The translations under genes were made by a program, and so were the position numbers. A DNA stretch of 49,969 nucleotides from CADCWK01 sp964244115 (GTDB taxonomy: Bacteria; Chloroflexota; Chloroflexia; Thermomicrobiales; UBA6265): positions 1 through 49,969 of the forward strand of contig CAXTHM010000023.1 in the NCBI GenBank assembly GCA_964244115.1. Reading direction: 5' to 3'. Below, in pieces: positions 25,672 through 35,097 of the stretch. The notes under the pieces are model-generated. The model was not told the origin of the DNA, did not search any database, and saw only the letters and a program-made list of their open reading frames with translations. Positions within the stretch are counted from its first letter, which is position 1. Each line of letters begins with the position of its first letter.

Positions 25672-25998
25672 TCAGAAGGGCGGCTCAGTCGTCGGATCCA
25701 GGTCGTCGTCGTCTCCCTCGAACTCGTCGGGATCGGTTCCCTCAGGCAGTGAGCGGCGGGCGAGTTCGGCATCGACGGTGATCAGGCTGATCCGGAGTTC
25801 GGCGCTGGCGAGCAGTTCCTGGCACCGCTTCCCGACCGAGACGCCGATCTCATAGGCGGCGACCGTGTCGTCGAGCCCATGGCGACCGGTCTCCAGAAAG
25901 GCGACGATCTCGTCGAGCGTCTCCAGGCTGGACTCGAAGCTGCCTTCGAGCCCGGCGGTCCGCCATGAATCCAGTCTCGCCTGGTGGTTATCGTTCAC
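25672..25998 (-). CDS. xseB: Exodeoxyribonuclease VII small subunit
   Basis: A 108-residue accessory subunit of ExoVII, which binds XseA and helps degrade single-stranded DNA. The helical core GSFESSLETLDEIVAFLETG and DTVAAYEIGVSVGKRCQELL matches the XseB family; the C-terminus is very acidic (EFEGDDDDLD). It follows xseA by 19 bases on the same strand, as in many bacteria. Confidence 0.93.
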   Translation of the reverse strand: MNDNHQARLDSWRTAGLEGSFESSLETLDEIVAFLETGRHGLDDTVAAYEIGVSVGKRCQELLASAELRISLITVDAELARRSLPEGTDPDEFEGDDDDLDPTTEPPF

Positions 25999-26017
25999 AG
26001 GATCGGTCGCCTCTCAA

Positions 26018-27352
26018 TCAGTCGGGCCGGACGCTGTTGGCGGAAGGGAGTCCTGGGAGCGGCAATGGGCGAAACTGCTGAACGGCAGCGGGTGTGCGGG
26101 AATCACGTCTGCGCCGGCCCGCCGGATTCGGTTTTGCCACCGGCTCGCCGCCAGGCACTTCGGCCTCATACGAGCCGCCCGAAGCCTCGACCGTCAGGGA
26201 CGTACCCGGCGGAGCGAGAGTCGGTCCGTCGATGACCTGGCCCGTCGCCCGGTCGAGCACGATCGAGAAGCCTCGGGCGAGCGTGCGGCGGGGGGAGAGG
26301 GCGTCGAGGACAGCCATTCGGGACGACACGTGGCTTCGCTCGGTGTCGATCCGGGCCAGGCCGATCCGCCGCAGGGATTCCTGGCGGAAGTCGAGCGTGA
26401 CCCGCTGGCGGGCGACCTCGAGCGCCGGCGAACGCATGTCGAGGCGTTGTGTCAGGGAGCTGACACGGCGGTTCGCCCCATCGATGCCGGCCTGAGCGGC
26501 CAGTTCGAGGTCCCGTAACGACTGCCCGACCGATGCGGCGAGCGCACTCATCGATGGGGTCGCGATCTCGGCCGCGGCGGACGGGGTCGGGGCACGGACG
26601 TCGGCGACGAGGTCGCAGATCGACCAGTCCGTCTCGTGACCGACCGCGCTGATCGTCGGTACCCGGCACCGGAACAGCGCCCGAGCGAGCGCCTCACCGT
26701 TGAAGGCCGCCAGGTCCTCGGCCGAGCCGCCGCCGCGCCCGATGATGATCACATCGATCCCGTCCCGCAACTGGATGCTCTCCAGCGCGGCGACCAGTCC
26801 ATCCGGGGCGCTGTCTCCCTGGACGGCGCTCGGAGCCAGGACCAGCTCGGCGAGCGGGTAGCGCCGGGCGACGACGTGCTGGATGTCATGCCAGACCGAG
26901 CCGTCGGGGGATGTCACGACCCCGATCCGCCGGGGGAAGACGGGCAGCGGTCGCTTGCGAGCGGGGTCGAACAACCCGTCGGCTTCGAGCTGGCGGCGCA
27001 GGAGTTCCAGCCGTAACTGATCCAGTCCCGCCCCGGCGCCCTCGACCAGATCGACATGGAGCTGGAGCGTGCCGTCCCTCGGGAACACCGAGACCCGACC
27101 ATGGACGATGACCTCGTCGCCATCGACCGGGCTGTAGGCGGATCGCCGAGCCTGCGCCTTGAAAAGGGCCGACTTGAGCTGGCCCTCGTCGTCGCGCAAG
27201 GTGAAGTAGACGTGCCCGGAGCGGGCCCGGAAGACGTTGCTGACCTGGCCCTGGACCCAGATCTCGGACAGCAGCGGATCAGCCTCGAGCCGCTCCCGGA
27301 TGTACTGGGTCAGGACACCGACGGCCCAGGGGCTCCCCGGAGCTCCATCCAC
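26018..27352 (-). CDS. xseA: Exodeoxyribonuclease VII large subunit
   Basis: Catalytic subunit of ExoVII, about 444 aa. The N-terminal OB-fold has WVQGQVSNVFRARSGHVYFTL. The central nuclease region contains RIGVVTSPDGSVWHDI, DVIIIGRGGGSAEDL and SAVGHETDWSICDLVADVRAPTPS-type blocks, followed by a long helical domain and a C-terminal segment (ARGFSIVLD). GTG at 27352 overlaps the accB stop by one base (TAGTG). An apparent fusion with the BCCP N-terminus in the same frame is an artefact of the 10-N gap. Confidence 0.95.
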   Translation of the reverse strand: MDGAPGSPWAVGVLTQYIRERLEADPLLSEIWVQGQVSNVFRARSGHVYFTLRDDEGQLKSALFKAQARRSAYSPVDGDEVIVHGRVSVFPRDGTLQLHVDLVEGAGAGLDQLRLELLRRQLEADGLFDPARKRPLPVFPRRIGVVTSPDGSVWHDIQHVVARRYPLAELVLAPSAVQGDSAPDGLVAALESIQLRDGIDVIIIGRGGGSAEDLAAFNGEALARALFRCRVPTISAVGHETDWSICDLVADVRAPTPSAAAEIATPSMSALAASVGQSLRDLELAAQAGIDGANRRVSSLTQRLDMRSPALEVARQRVTLDFRQESLRRIGLARIDTERSHVSSRMAVLDALSPRRTLARGFSIVLDRATGQVIDGPTLAPPGTSLTVEASGGSYEAEVPGGEPVAKPNPAGRRRRDSRTPAAVQQFRPLPLPGLPSANSVRPD

Positions 27353-27925
27353 TAGCGAGACCCGGTGGCGGGCGACAGGCGGAGCAATTCCGTGCCGTAC
27401 TCGACCGGCTGCCCGTTGGCGACGAGGACCTCCGAGATGACGCCTTCGATCTCGGCGGCGATCTGAGCGGCACCGACTATGCGGCGATCGCGCGCGGCTT
27501 CGGGTGTCACGGTGAGCGTGTCGACACGCTCGACGCTGTCGCGCNNNNNNNNNNACGAACGGCGGGTCACTCGGCGTCGGCGAGGCGTAGAACGTCCCGA
27601 CCATCGGGGCCGTGACGAAGGTACCCGCGACCGGTGCCGCCGGTGCCGCCGGTGGCGGAACGACCGAGTTCTGGGGAAGGGCGACGGGCGCCGCGGGGGC
27701 CGCCGGTGCCGCCGGAATGGTCGCTCCGGCCGCCGCTCCGCGAAGCCGAATCCGGACATCGAGGTAGTCCAGATCCAGTTCGGTGATCCCGCCGCGACTC
27801 ATCACGTCGACGAGCTCCGAGACCGTCGACACGATCGTGGACGACGCCTCGCCGATGCCGCTCTCGGGTGGACCGCTGGTGTCGATGGACCGCTGACGAC
27901 TCTCGGTGCCCAGGTTGGTCTCCAT
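27352..27925 (-). CDS. accB: Biotin carboxyl carrier protein-like, lacking the biotinyl lysine
   Basis: An AccB-like protein of about 190 aa interrupted by ten Ns at 27545-27554. N-terminal helical region, an Ala/Pro linker (PAAPAAPAAP), then TAPMVGTFYASPTPSDPPF, typical of AccB before the biotinyl domain. After the gap the frame changes and reads RDSVERVDTL, an extra stretch of about 10 residues, then IVGAAQIAAEIEGV and VANGQPVEYG. The position that is EAMKM in BCCPs reads GAAQI, so Lys is replaced by Gln. The protein cannot be biotinylated there as read. AccC is not adjacent. A gap length divisible by three (for example 6) would restore a single frame. Confidence 0.8.
27545..27554. other. 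Assembly gap of ten Ns inside the BCCP-like gene
   Basis: Ten Ns. Frames on the two sides differ, so the true missing length must be a multiple of three if the gene is intact. Six missing bases would align V-x-x-R with the V-x-V-G of BCCPs. Confidence 0.95.
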
Positions 27926-27968
27926 TCGTCGCGAATCCCCTAGACGAGCGGAAAGGGTCGACGCACGA

Positions 27969-28529
27969 CTACTTCACGCGCTCGATGTAGTCCCCGGTCC
28001 GGGTGTCCACGCGCAGCATATCGCCGATGTTGACGAACAGGGGCACGTTCACCGTCAGGCCGGTCTCGAGGGTGGCGGGCTTGGTCGAGCCGCTGGCCGT
28101 GTCGCCCTTGAGGCCAGGGTCGGTCTGGGTAACCTGAAGGTTCACGGAAGTGGGAAGCTCGATATCGATCGCCTCGCCTTCGTGCGAGAGGACATCGACG
28201 ATGTCGTTCTCCTTGATGTACTTCGCCGAGTCGCCGACCGCCTCGGCCGTCAGCTGGATCTGGTCGAAGGTCTCGGTGTCCATGAAGTGGAGATCATCCG
28301 CCTCACGGTAGAGGAACTGGACGTGGGAGCGCTCCAGACGCACGGTCTGGAACCTGGCGCCGGCCATGACCGTCTGGTTGGTCAGTGAGCCGGTCCGCAG
28401 ATCTCGCAGCGTCATCCTGAGCTGGGCGCTGCCACGGCCCTGCTTGTTGTGGCTGAAGTCGACGACCTTCAGGAGCTTGCCATCGACCTCGATCGTCGTC
28501 CCTTTTCGCACATCACCGGTATCGATCAT
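27969..28529 (-). CDS. efp: Elongation factor P
   Basis: EF-P (186 aa) rescues ribosomes stalled at polyproline by binding near the peptidyl-tRNA. All three domains are present: the N-terminal KOW-like domain, then two OB folds ending in GDMLRVDTRTGDYIERVK. The loop normally reading PGKG is KQGRGSA, placing Arg where E. coli has modified Lys34. The start ATG 28529 has AGAGGG upstream. It lies between pepP and accB, a conserved order in many Gram-positive-like genomes. Confidence 0.95.
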   Translation of the reverse strand: MIDTGDVRKGTTIEVDGKLLKVVDFSHNKQGRGSAQLRMTLRDLRTGSLTNQTVMAGARFQTVRLERSHVQFLYREADDLHFMDTETFDQIQLTAEAVGDSAKYIKENDIVDVLSHEGEAIDIELPTSVNLQVTQTDPGLKGDTASGSTKPATLETGLTVNVPLFVNIGDMLRVDTRTGDYIERVK

Positions 28530-28622
28530 TCCGTCAGCCCTCTGGGGGTCATGCCGCCCACGGCGGCTCGTCGCTCTTCTCGTCGCAATGGGGATACCAT
28601 ACCCGCTGGCCGTTTGACGAAT

Positions 28623-29765
28623 TCACCGCCGGGGGTCGTCCTTCCGGGCACCGGTCAGCCGGTCGAAGCCATCCTCGGTGACGACGCCCATGTCCTCGAT
28701 CCGGACGCCGCCCCAGCCCGGCAGGTAGATGCCCGGTTCGATCGTCAGGGTGTTGCCCGTCGCCAACACGTCCCGCGACTGCTGACCGGCGCTCGGTGCC
28801 TCATGGATGTCGAGGCCGACCCCATGCCCCAGACCGTGGATGAAGGCATCGCTGTAGCCGGCATCGGCGATGACCTGCCGGGCAGCTGCGTCGATGTCCC
28901 GGCCGGAGACACCGGAACGGGTGGCCGACTGGGCCGCCTCGTTGGCCCGAGCGACGACGGCGTAGATCTCGGCCATCCGAGGGTCAGGGTCGCCGACCCA
29001 GATCGTTCGCGTCAGATCGGCCGTGTAGCCGTCGTACCGGGCGCCCATGTCGATGATGACCGGTTCGCCGACCTTGATCGCCCGATCGGTGGGGGCGTGG
29101 TGGGGTCGAGCCGCGTTGGGTCCGGAGGCGACGATCGTCGGAAAGCCCGGGTCGGAGGCGCCGTGGCGACGCATGGCCTCATCGAGTGCGGCCGCCAGTT
29201 GCCGCTCGGTCGTTCCGGCCGCGAGACCGGCCGTCGCGTCATGGAAGGCCAGATCGGTGATCTCGACGGCGCGGCGCAGTGTCCGGATCTCCCCCGCATC
29301 CTTGACCGCCCGCAACCCGGCCACGGTGTCACCGATATCGTCGAAGGCGCGGTTGCTGTGGAACGCTGCCATCAGGATAGCGTGGGCCGCGACGCTGAGA
29401 TGGTCGCCCTGGTAACCCAGGGTGGGCCAGCCCAGGTCGTAGAGCAGCTCGCCCAGTGTCGGCCACCAGGGGCGCCGCCAGACCACGACCTCCAGACCGG
29501 GCGCCTCGCTGGCCGCCCAGTCCACGTTGTTGGCGGACGTCAGCAGAACGTCCCTGCCCTTCCCGACGAGCANNNNNNNNNNCGGTACGGTGTCGTGGGA
29601 TGCTGCCCCGAACCCAGACAACCAGGTCCGGTCGGCGTCAGCGGTGATCAGGCAGCCAGCGAGTTCCTGACGGTCGAGTTCCGCCCTGAGCCGGTCGCGA
29701 CGGGCCGCGAGGGCGTCAGCAGTCCGCCAGTGGGATCCGGTCGTCTGGGTCGCAGGGGACGTCAT
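28623..29765 (-). CDS. pepP: M24 family Xaa-Pro peptidase
   Basis: A 380-residue pita-bread metallopeptidase that removes an N-terminal residue before proline. The two-metal site is intact: Asp in IDMGARYDGYTADLTRT (two Asp), His in HGLGHGVGLDIHEAP, Glu in IEPGIYLP and Glu in VRIEDMGVV. The N-terminal creatinase-like domain holds the ten-N gap (29573-29582), where the frame is preserved with 10 missing bases. Its ATG overlaps the aroQ stop as ATGA. Confidence 0.93.
   Translation of the reverse strand: MTSPATQTTGSHWRTADALAARRDRLRAELDRQELAGCLITADADRTWLSGFGAASHDTVPXXXXLVGKGRDVLLTSANNVDWAASEAPGLEVVVWRRPWWPTLGELLYDLGWPTLGYQGDHLSVAAHAILMAAFHSNRAFDDIGDTVAGLRAVKDAGEIRTLRRAVEITDLAFHDATAGLAAGTTERQLAAALDEAMRRHGASDPGFPTIVASGPNAARPHHAPTDRAIKVGEPVIIDMGARYDGYTADLTRTIWVGDPDPRMAEIYAVVARANEAAQSATRSGVSGRDIDAAARQVIADAGYSDAFIHGLGHGVGLDIHEAPSAGQQSRDVLATGNTLTIEPGIYLPGWGGVRIEDMGVVTEDGFDRLTGARKDDPRR
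29573..29582. other. Assembly gap of ten Ns inside pepP
   Basis: Ten Ns within the N-terminal domain of pepP. Reading frames agree on both sides, so the missing length is consistent with 10 modulo 3. Confidence 0.95.
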
Positions 29766-30271
29766 CTGGTCTCCTTCCGCGCGAGGTGTCCGGCGAGGAA
29801 GCGCAGCGCGAGCTCGTACCCGACCGAGCCAAGCCCGACGACCTGACCGGTGACCACGGGCGCCGTCACCGACCGGTGCCGGAACTCCTCCCGAACGTGG
29901 ACATTGGACAGGTGGACCTCGACCGTCGGTTTGGCGACGGCCGCCAGTGCGTCCCGGACCGCAATGCTGTAATGGGTGAAGGCGGCCGGGTTGATGATGA
30001 TCCCGTCGGACGAGCCACCGAACTGCTGGATCGCGTCGACGATCTCACCTTCATGGTTGGACTGGAAGGTATGGACCGTAACCGGCGGGTCCAGGTCGCT
30101 GCCGAGAGCCGTGAGGCGCTGGTTGATCTGATCGAGCGTCTCCGAGCCGTAGATACCGGGCTCACGCTGGCCGAGCAGGTTGAGATTGGGACCGTGGAGC
30201 ACGACGACCCGGAGCCGACGATCGGCATCGTCAGCTCCGGGTCGGGCCGAATCAGCGGTGGGAGTCGCCAA
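29762..30271 (-). CDS. aroQ: Type II 3-dehydroquinate dehydratase
   Basis: A 169-residue shikimate pathway enzyme that dehydrates 3-dehydroquinate. Family features: VVVLHGPNLNLLGQREPGIYG with the catalytic Tyr, FQSNHEGEIVDAI, INPAAFTHYSIAVRDAL and VEVHLSNVHVREEFRH. The start is TTG at 30271 with AGGA upstream; the first 20 residues are a variable acidic extension. The overlap with pepP indicates coupled translation. Confidence 0.94.
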   Translation of the reverse strand: MATPTADSARPGADDADRRLRVVVLHGPNLNLLGQREPGIYGSETLDQINQRLTALGSDLDPPVTVHTFQSNHEGEIVDAIQQFGGSSDGIIINPAAFTHYSIAVRDALAAVAKPTVEVHLSNVHVREEFRHRSVTAPVVTGQVVGLGSVGYELALRFLAGHLARKETR

Positions 30272-30309
30272 CGGGGAATCCTGTCACGTCACGGCGGTTG
30301 CGACCCTCA

Positions 30310-31332
30310 TCATCCCACAGGTGTCTGTTCCGTCACGATGGCCGGCACGTAGGCCCTGATCTCGGACGTGCCGTCCGCGCCGGACTCCGCCGCGACCTCA
30401 CCGGTGAAGACGTAGACCGGGACGAGGAACCGCGCCCCATCCACCGCGCCGGCGGTCGTGTACGCCACCGACACATCGGTGTAGGTCGCCTCACCCGTCA
30501 CTTCGGTCCCTACGGGGAGGTCTGCATCGTTGAACTCGGCCTCGATGTAGGCGTTGCCGTCCTCGACCTCGCGCCAGGCGTCCTCGGCGGGGCGGAGCAG
30601 GTAGCGTTCCGTGACCGCGATGTCGGCCCAGCGAACGCCCGCTTCGAGGACGATCCCGTCCGGCCCGATCACGACGGTGATGGTGGGGTAGTCGACGAGG
30701 ATCGCGGCGGGATCGGTCGGGTCGAAGGTGACGGACACGCGGCCGACCGCCTCGGTCCGGCTACTGACGGTGCCTTCACCGAGGTCGGCCGGGGCCAGCC
30801 CGACCGAACGCAGCCAGTCCCGGGCGAAGTCGATCGCGTCTTCGTCGCTGGGCAGGTCGGCCAGCGTCGGGATGTCGTCCGAGAGGTACTGGGTCAGATC
30901 CGGCGAGACGAACAGTTCGCCCTTGCCGGACACCACATAGGTATCGTTGCCGCGATCTTCGACGTCGCCGTCGATCCCGACCGCCTCCGCCAGCGTCGCG
31001 ACGTCGTCCGGGTTCGGCGGGTTCGTCGTGAGGGAATAGACATCGGCTTCCGTCGGAGCATCGTCCAGGTCGGTATCGAGCGTCGTGTCGAGCTGGAGAT
31101 CCAGCTGTCGGAGGTTGCCGGTCGGCAGCTCGGCCGGCGGCAGCTGCTCGGTGACCTCGGAGGAACCGTCGCCGGAGGTCGAGGGAGCTGGCGAGTCGCT
31201 GGCGTCCTGGGCGCTGGTGACACGAGGGTCGATCCCGATCGCCGGTCCGGCGATCAGGCCGAACACCAGCGCGACGGTGAGTGCCACGACGAGCGATGGT
31301 GATGAGAGGGATCGCGTCGATGGGATACGCAA
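30310..31332 (-). CDS. Exported protein of unknown function
   Basis: A 340-residue protein starting at TTG 31332 with GAGGAG seven bases upstream. A signal peptide (hydrophobic stretch about residues 13-33) ends near TSAQD, followed by a Ser/Pro-rich linker and a soluble, Asp-rich beta/alpha domain. It has segments such as VYSLTTNPPNPDDVATLAEAVG and TITVVIGPDGIVLEAGVRW. The domain style recalls secreted YycH/YycI- or PepSY-like proteins of Gram-positive bacteria, but I cannot assign a family. It lies 11 bases after uvrB, so it is in the same transcript. Confidence 0.7.
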   Translation of the reverse strand: MRIPSTRSLSSPSLVVALTVALVFGLIAGPAIGIDPRVTSAQDASDSPAPSTSGDGSSEVTEQLPPAELPTGNLRQLDLQLDTTLDTDLDDAPTEADVYSLTTNPPNPDDVATLAEAVGIDGDVEDRGNDTYVVSGKGELFVSPDLTQYLSDDIPTLADLPSDEDAIDFARDWLRSVGLAPADLGEGTVSSRTEAVGRVSVTFDPTDPAAILVDYPTITVVIGPDGIVLEAGVRWADIAVTERYLLRPAEDAWREVEDGNAYIEAEFNDADLPVGTEVTGEATYTDVSVAYTTAGAVDGARFLVPVYVFTGEVAAESGADGTSEIRAYVPAIVTEQTPVG

Positions 31333-31343
31333 CGGGGAACTCC

Positions 31344-33392
<2,049 letters not shown>

Positions 33393-33440
33393 GGGTGCGT
33401 CCCTGACGATACCGGCCCGATGCCGGAGGGAGAGGCCGGA

Positions 33441-33902
33441 TCAGGTGATGCGGTAGAACTCGGACTCGGAATCTCCCTGGGCGATGATCTCGTCGATGTG
33501 GCGGATAGCCTCGCGCTGACCGGCCCAGAGCAGGCGGGCCGTTGCCTCTTCCCGGTCGCACCAGGCGAAGTCGACGTACTCCTCGGCGAGATGGATCCGG
33601 GCCCGGTCCTGGACGCTGAACGCGAAGACCGGCGCGAGGATCAGGTTGTCGGTGGTGGCGTCGTAGAACTGGTTGACATAGTCAGCGGAGAAACTCTCGA
33701 CGGGCACGAGGCCGGACCGCTCACGGACGGCGCGAGTCGCCGTTTGGAGGGCCGTCTCGCTGCCGAGGATCTTGGAGTGGACGCTCTGCCAGGTGTTGCC
33801 GAAGGCGAGGTCCGCCCGCCGCCGGAACAGCAGGAACTGCGGCAACGCGTTGACCTTGCGGAAGACGTAGGCATCCACCATATCGGCGACGATTCGGACC
33901 AT
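33441..33902 (-). CDS. Nudix-fold protein with degenerate Nudix box
   Basis: A 153-residue protein. LPQFLLFRRRADLAFGNTWQSVHSKILG and ETALQTATRAVRERSGL follow the Nudix layout. The box GX5EX7REUXEEXGU is degenerate: the RE pair reads RA and the EE pair reads ER, so at least two metal-binding Glu are missing. It may bind rather than hydrolyse a nucleotide, or act weakly. ATG 33902 has GGAGAGG upstream. It is 48 bases upstream of uvrB on the same strand. Confidence 0.7.
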   Translation of the reverse strand: MVRIVADMVDAYVFRKVNALPQFLLFRRRADLAFGNTWQSVHSKILGSETALQTATRAVRERSGLVPVESFSADYVNQFYDATTDNLILAPVFAFSVQDRARIHLAEEYVDFAWCDREEATARLLWAGQREAIRHIDEIIAQGDSESEFYRIT

Positions 33903-33957
33903 GCGGGATGCCTCTCCACGGTATAGAGGATAACGAGCGTTCCGGTCAGGTTCGGCC

Positions 33958-34449
33958 CTATATCCGGGGCGGTCGCCGGAAGCGGTCGAGAATCCGTTCG
34001 ATACCGGCCGGCCGGGAGGCGCTCCGCGACCAGTCCGGGCCCCGCGACAGGTCCTGCCCGCGCCACATCTTCGTCGACGGGGAGTCGGGCTGCCGGAAGC
34101 GCTGGACGACGGGAACGAAGATCGCGGCGACGCAGACGATCGCGAAGATGTTGGCGAGCAGCGGCGAGAAATCGCTCACGACGAACGCGAAGACGGCGGC
34201 AACGACGGCGAGGATGAGGTAGCGACCGGCGCCGAGACGCTCGAATCGCGACTGGAGGCCGACCGAGGGCGAGGGAGCGATCGGAGCAGCCGCGCGGCGG
34301 GCGGTGGCCCGACGCCGGACTTCGTCAGTGAACGAGATCGGCTGCTTCTCGGAGCGTTCGAGGATCTCGGCAACCTCGCGCTCGAGCCGGCTGGTCGGTG
34401 GACGGGGCTCGTCGCCACCACCGTCGCCGTCAGATGTCTGGGTCGTCAT
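33958..34449 (-). CDS. Small membrane protein with charged tails
   Basis: A 163-residue protein with an acidic, low-complexity N-terminus containing SRLEREVAEILERSEK, an amphipathic helix, and two hydrophobic segments near residues 77-95 and 97-112, followed by a basic C-terminal tail. It is the first gene of the minus-strand run that continues into uvrB. No enzymatic motif is visible. The membrane location is predicted from hydrophobicity; function is unknown. Confidence 0.65.
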   Translation of the reverse strand: MTTQTSDGDGGGDEPRPPTSRLEREVAEILERSEKQPISFTDEVRRRATARRAAAPIAPSPSVGLQSRFERLGAGRYLILAVVAAVFAFVVSDFSPLLANIFAIVCVAAIFVPVVQRFRQPDSPSTKMWRGQDLSRGPDWSRSASRPAGIERILDRFRRPPRI

Positions 34450-34497
34450 ACCATGGCCTTTCCTGGCGCCGAACCGTCTCGGCAGATGATGGGCCTA

Positions 34498-34506
34498 TGG
34501 TACGCT
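34498..34506 (+). promoter_or_regulatory. Putative extended -10 promoter
   Basis: TGG-TACGCT inside the 12-mer ATGGTACGCTAC, which is identical to the one at 10524-10535. It lies 79 bases before the GTG start at 34585. No convincing -35 is seen. Confidence 0.4.
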
Positions 34507-34584
34507 ACAGCCCGTTTCGGGCCGTCGTGGAGCGATCCCGGCGATGTCTCTCCGGTCTCCCGGCAGTATCCCAAAGGTCCAGTC

Positions 34585-35070
34585 GTGCAGGAACCGTCCA
34601 TACGTTGCACCGTCATCGACCCAGCCGGCACCGTCACCTTCGTCGGTCCCGGCCATCTGTCCAAGATCCTCGCGGCCGCCTGCGCCCGGAGCCCGTCCGA
34701 CACCCGGGCGTTATTCCAGCTCGCCGAGCGGTACGACCGTTCGCTCGTCCAGGATCTCGGCGCGGGGCTCGCCATCTTCGATGAGCACAACGTCGGCGAC
34801 GATCACAGCTGGATCGACGAGCGGATCGGCGACCAGGCCGACTATCCGCTGCCGGTCCGGGTCGTCAATGCGTCGACCCGCGAACTAAGCCTGGCGCCCT
34901 TCGACGCCGGCCTGATCGTGTTCAATCTCAACGCCCGCCGGATCGTGCAAGTCCAGAACTCGTACGCGGACATCCTGCGCCGCGATCGGGGCCGCATCCG
35001 CGAGGCCGGCGAGCCGACCGACACGATCTTCCACTACACCTTGCCGGACGCCTGGACGATCCTGCCGTAG
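34585..35070 (+). CDS. Hypothetical soluble protein
   Basis: A 161-residue protein starting at GTG 34585 with AAAGG seven bases upstream. It has VTFVGPGHLSKILAAAC early, a middle DEHNVGDDHSWIDERIGD region and a final block PFDAGLIVFNLNARRIVQVQNSY. No signal peptide or transmembrane segment. The frame opens earlier, at 34453, but the preceding residues are not protein-like and would cover the promoter. I do not recognise the family. Codon use fits the genome, so it is likely real. Confidence 0.65.
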   Translation: MQEPSIRCTVIDPAGTVTFVGPGHLSKILAAACARSPSDTRALFQLAERYDRSLVQDLGAGLAIFDEHNVGDDHSWIDERIGDQADYPLPVRVVNASTRELSLAPFDAGLIVFNLNARRIVQVQNSYADILRRDRGRIREAGEPTDTIFHYTLPDAWTILP

Positions 35071-35097
35071 CGGCGCGGCTGCCGTCCGTCTCGGGGA

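Noticed and set aside
26018..27925. Single 635-residue protein joining an AccB N-terminus to XseA
   Set aside because: It depends on reading through ten Ns. The residues between the gap and the XseA start are not protein-like, whereas the AccB C-terminus is clear in another frame and ends at 27352, where XseA starts at GTG.
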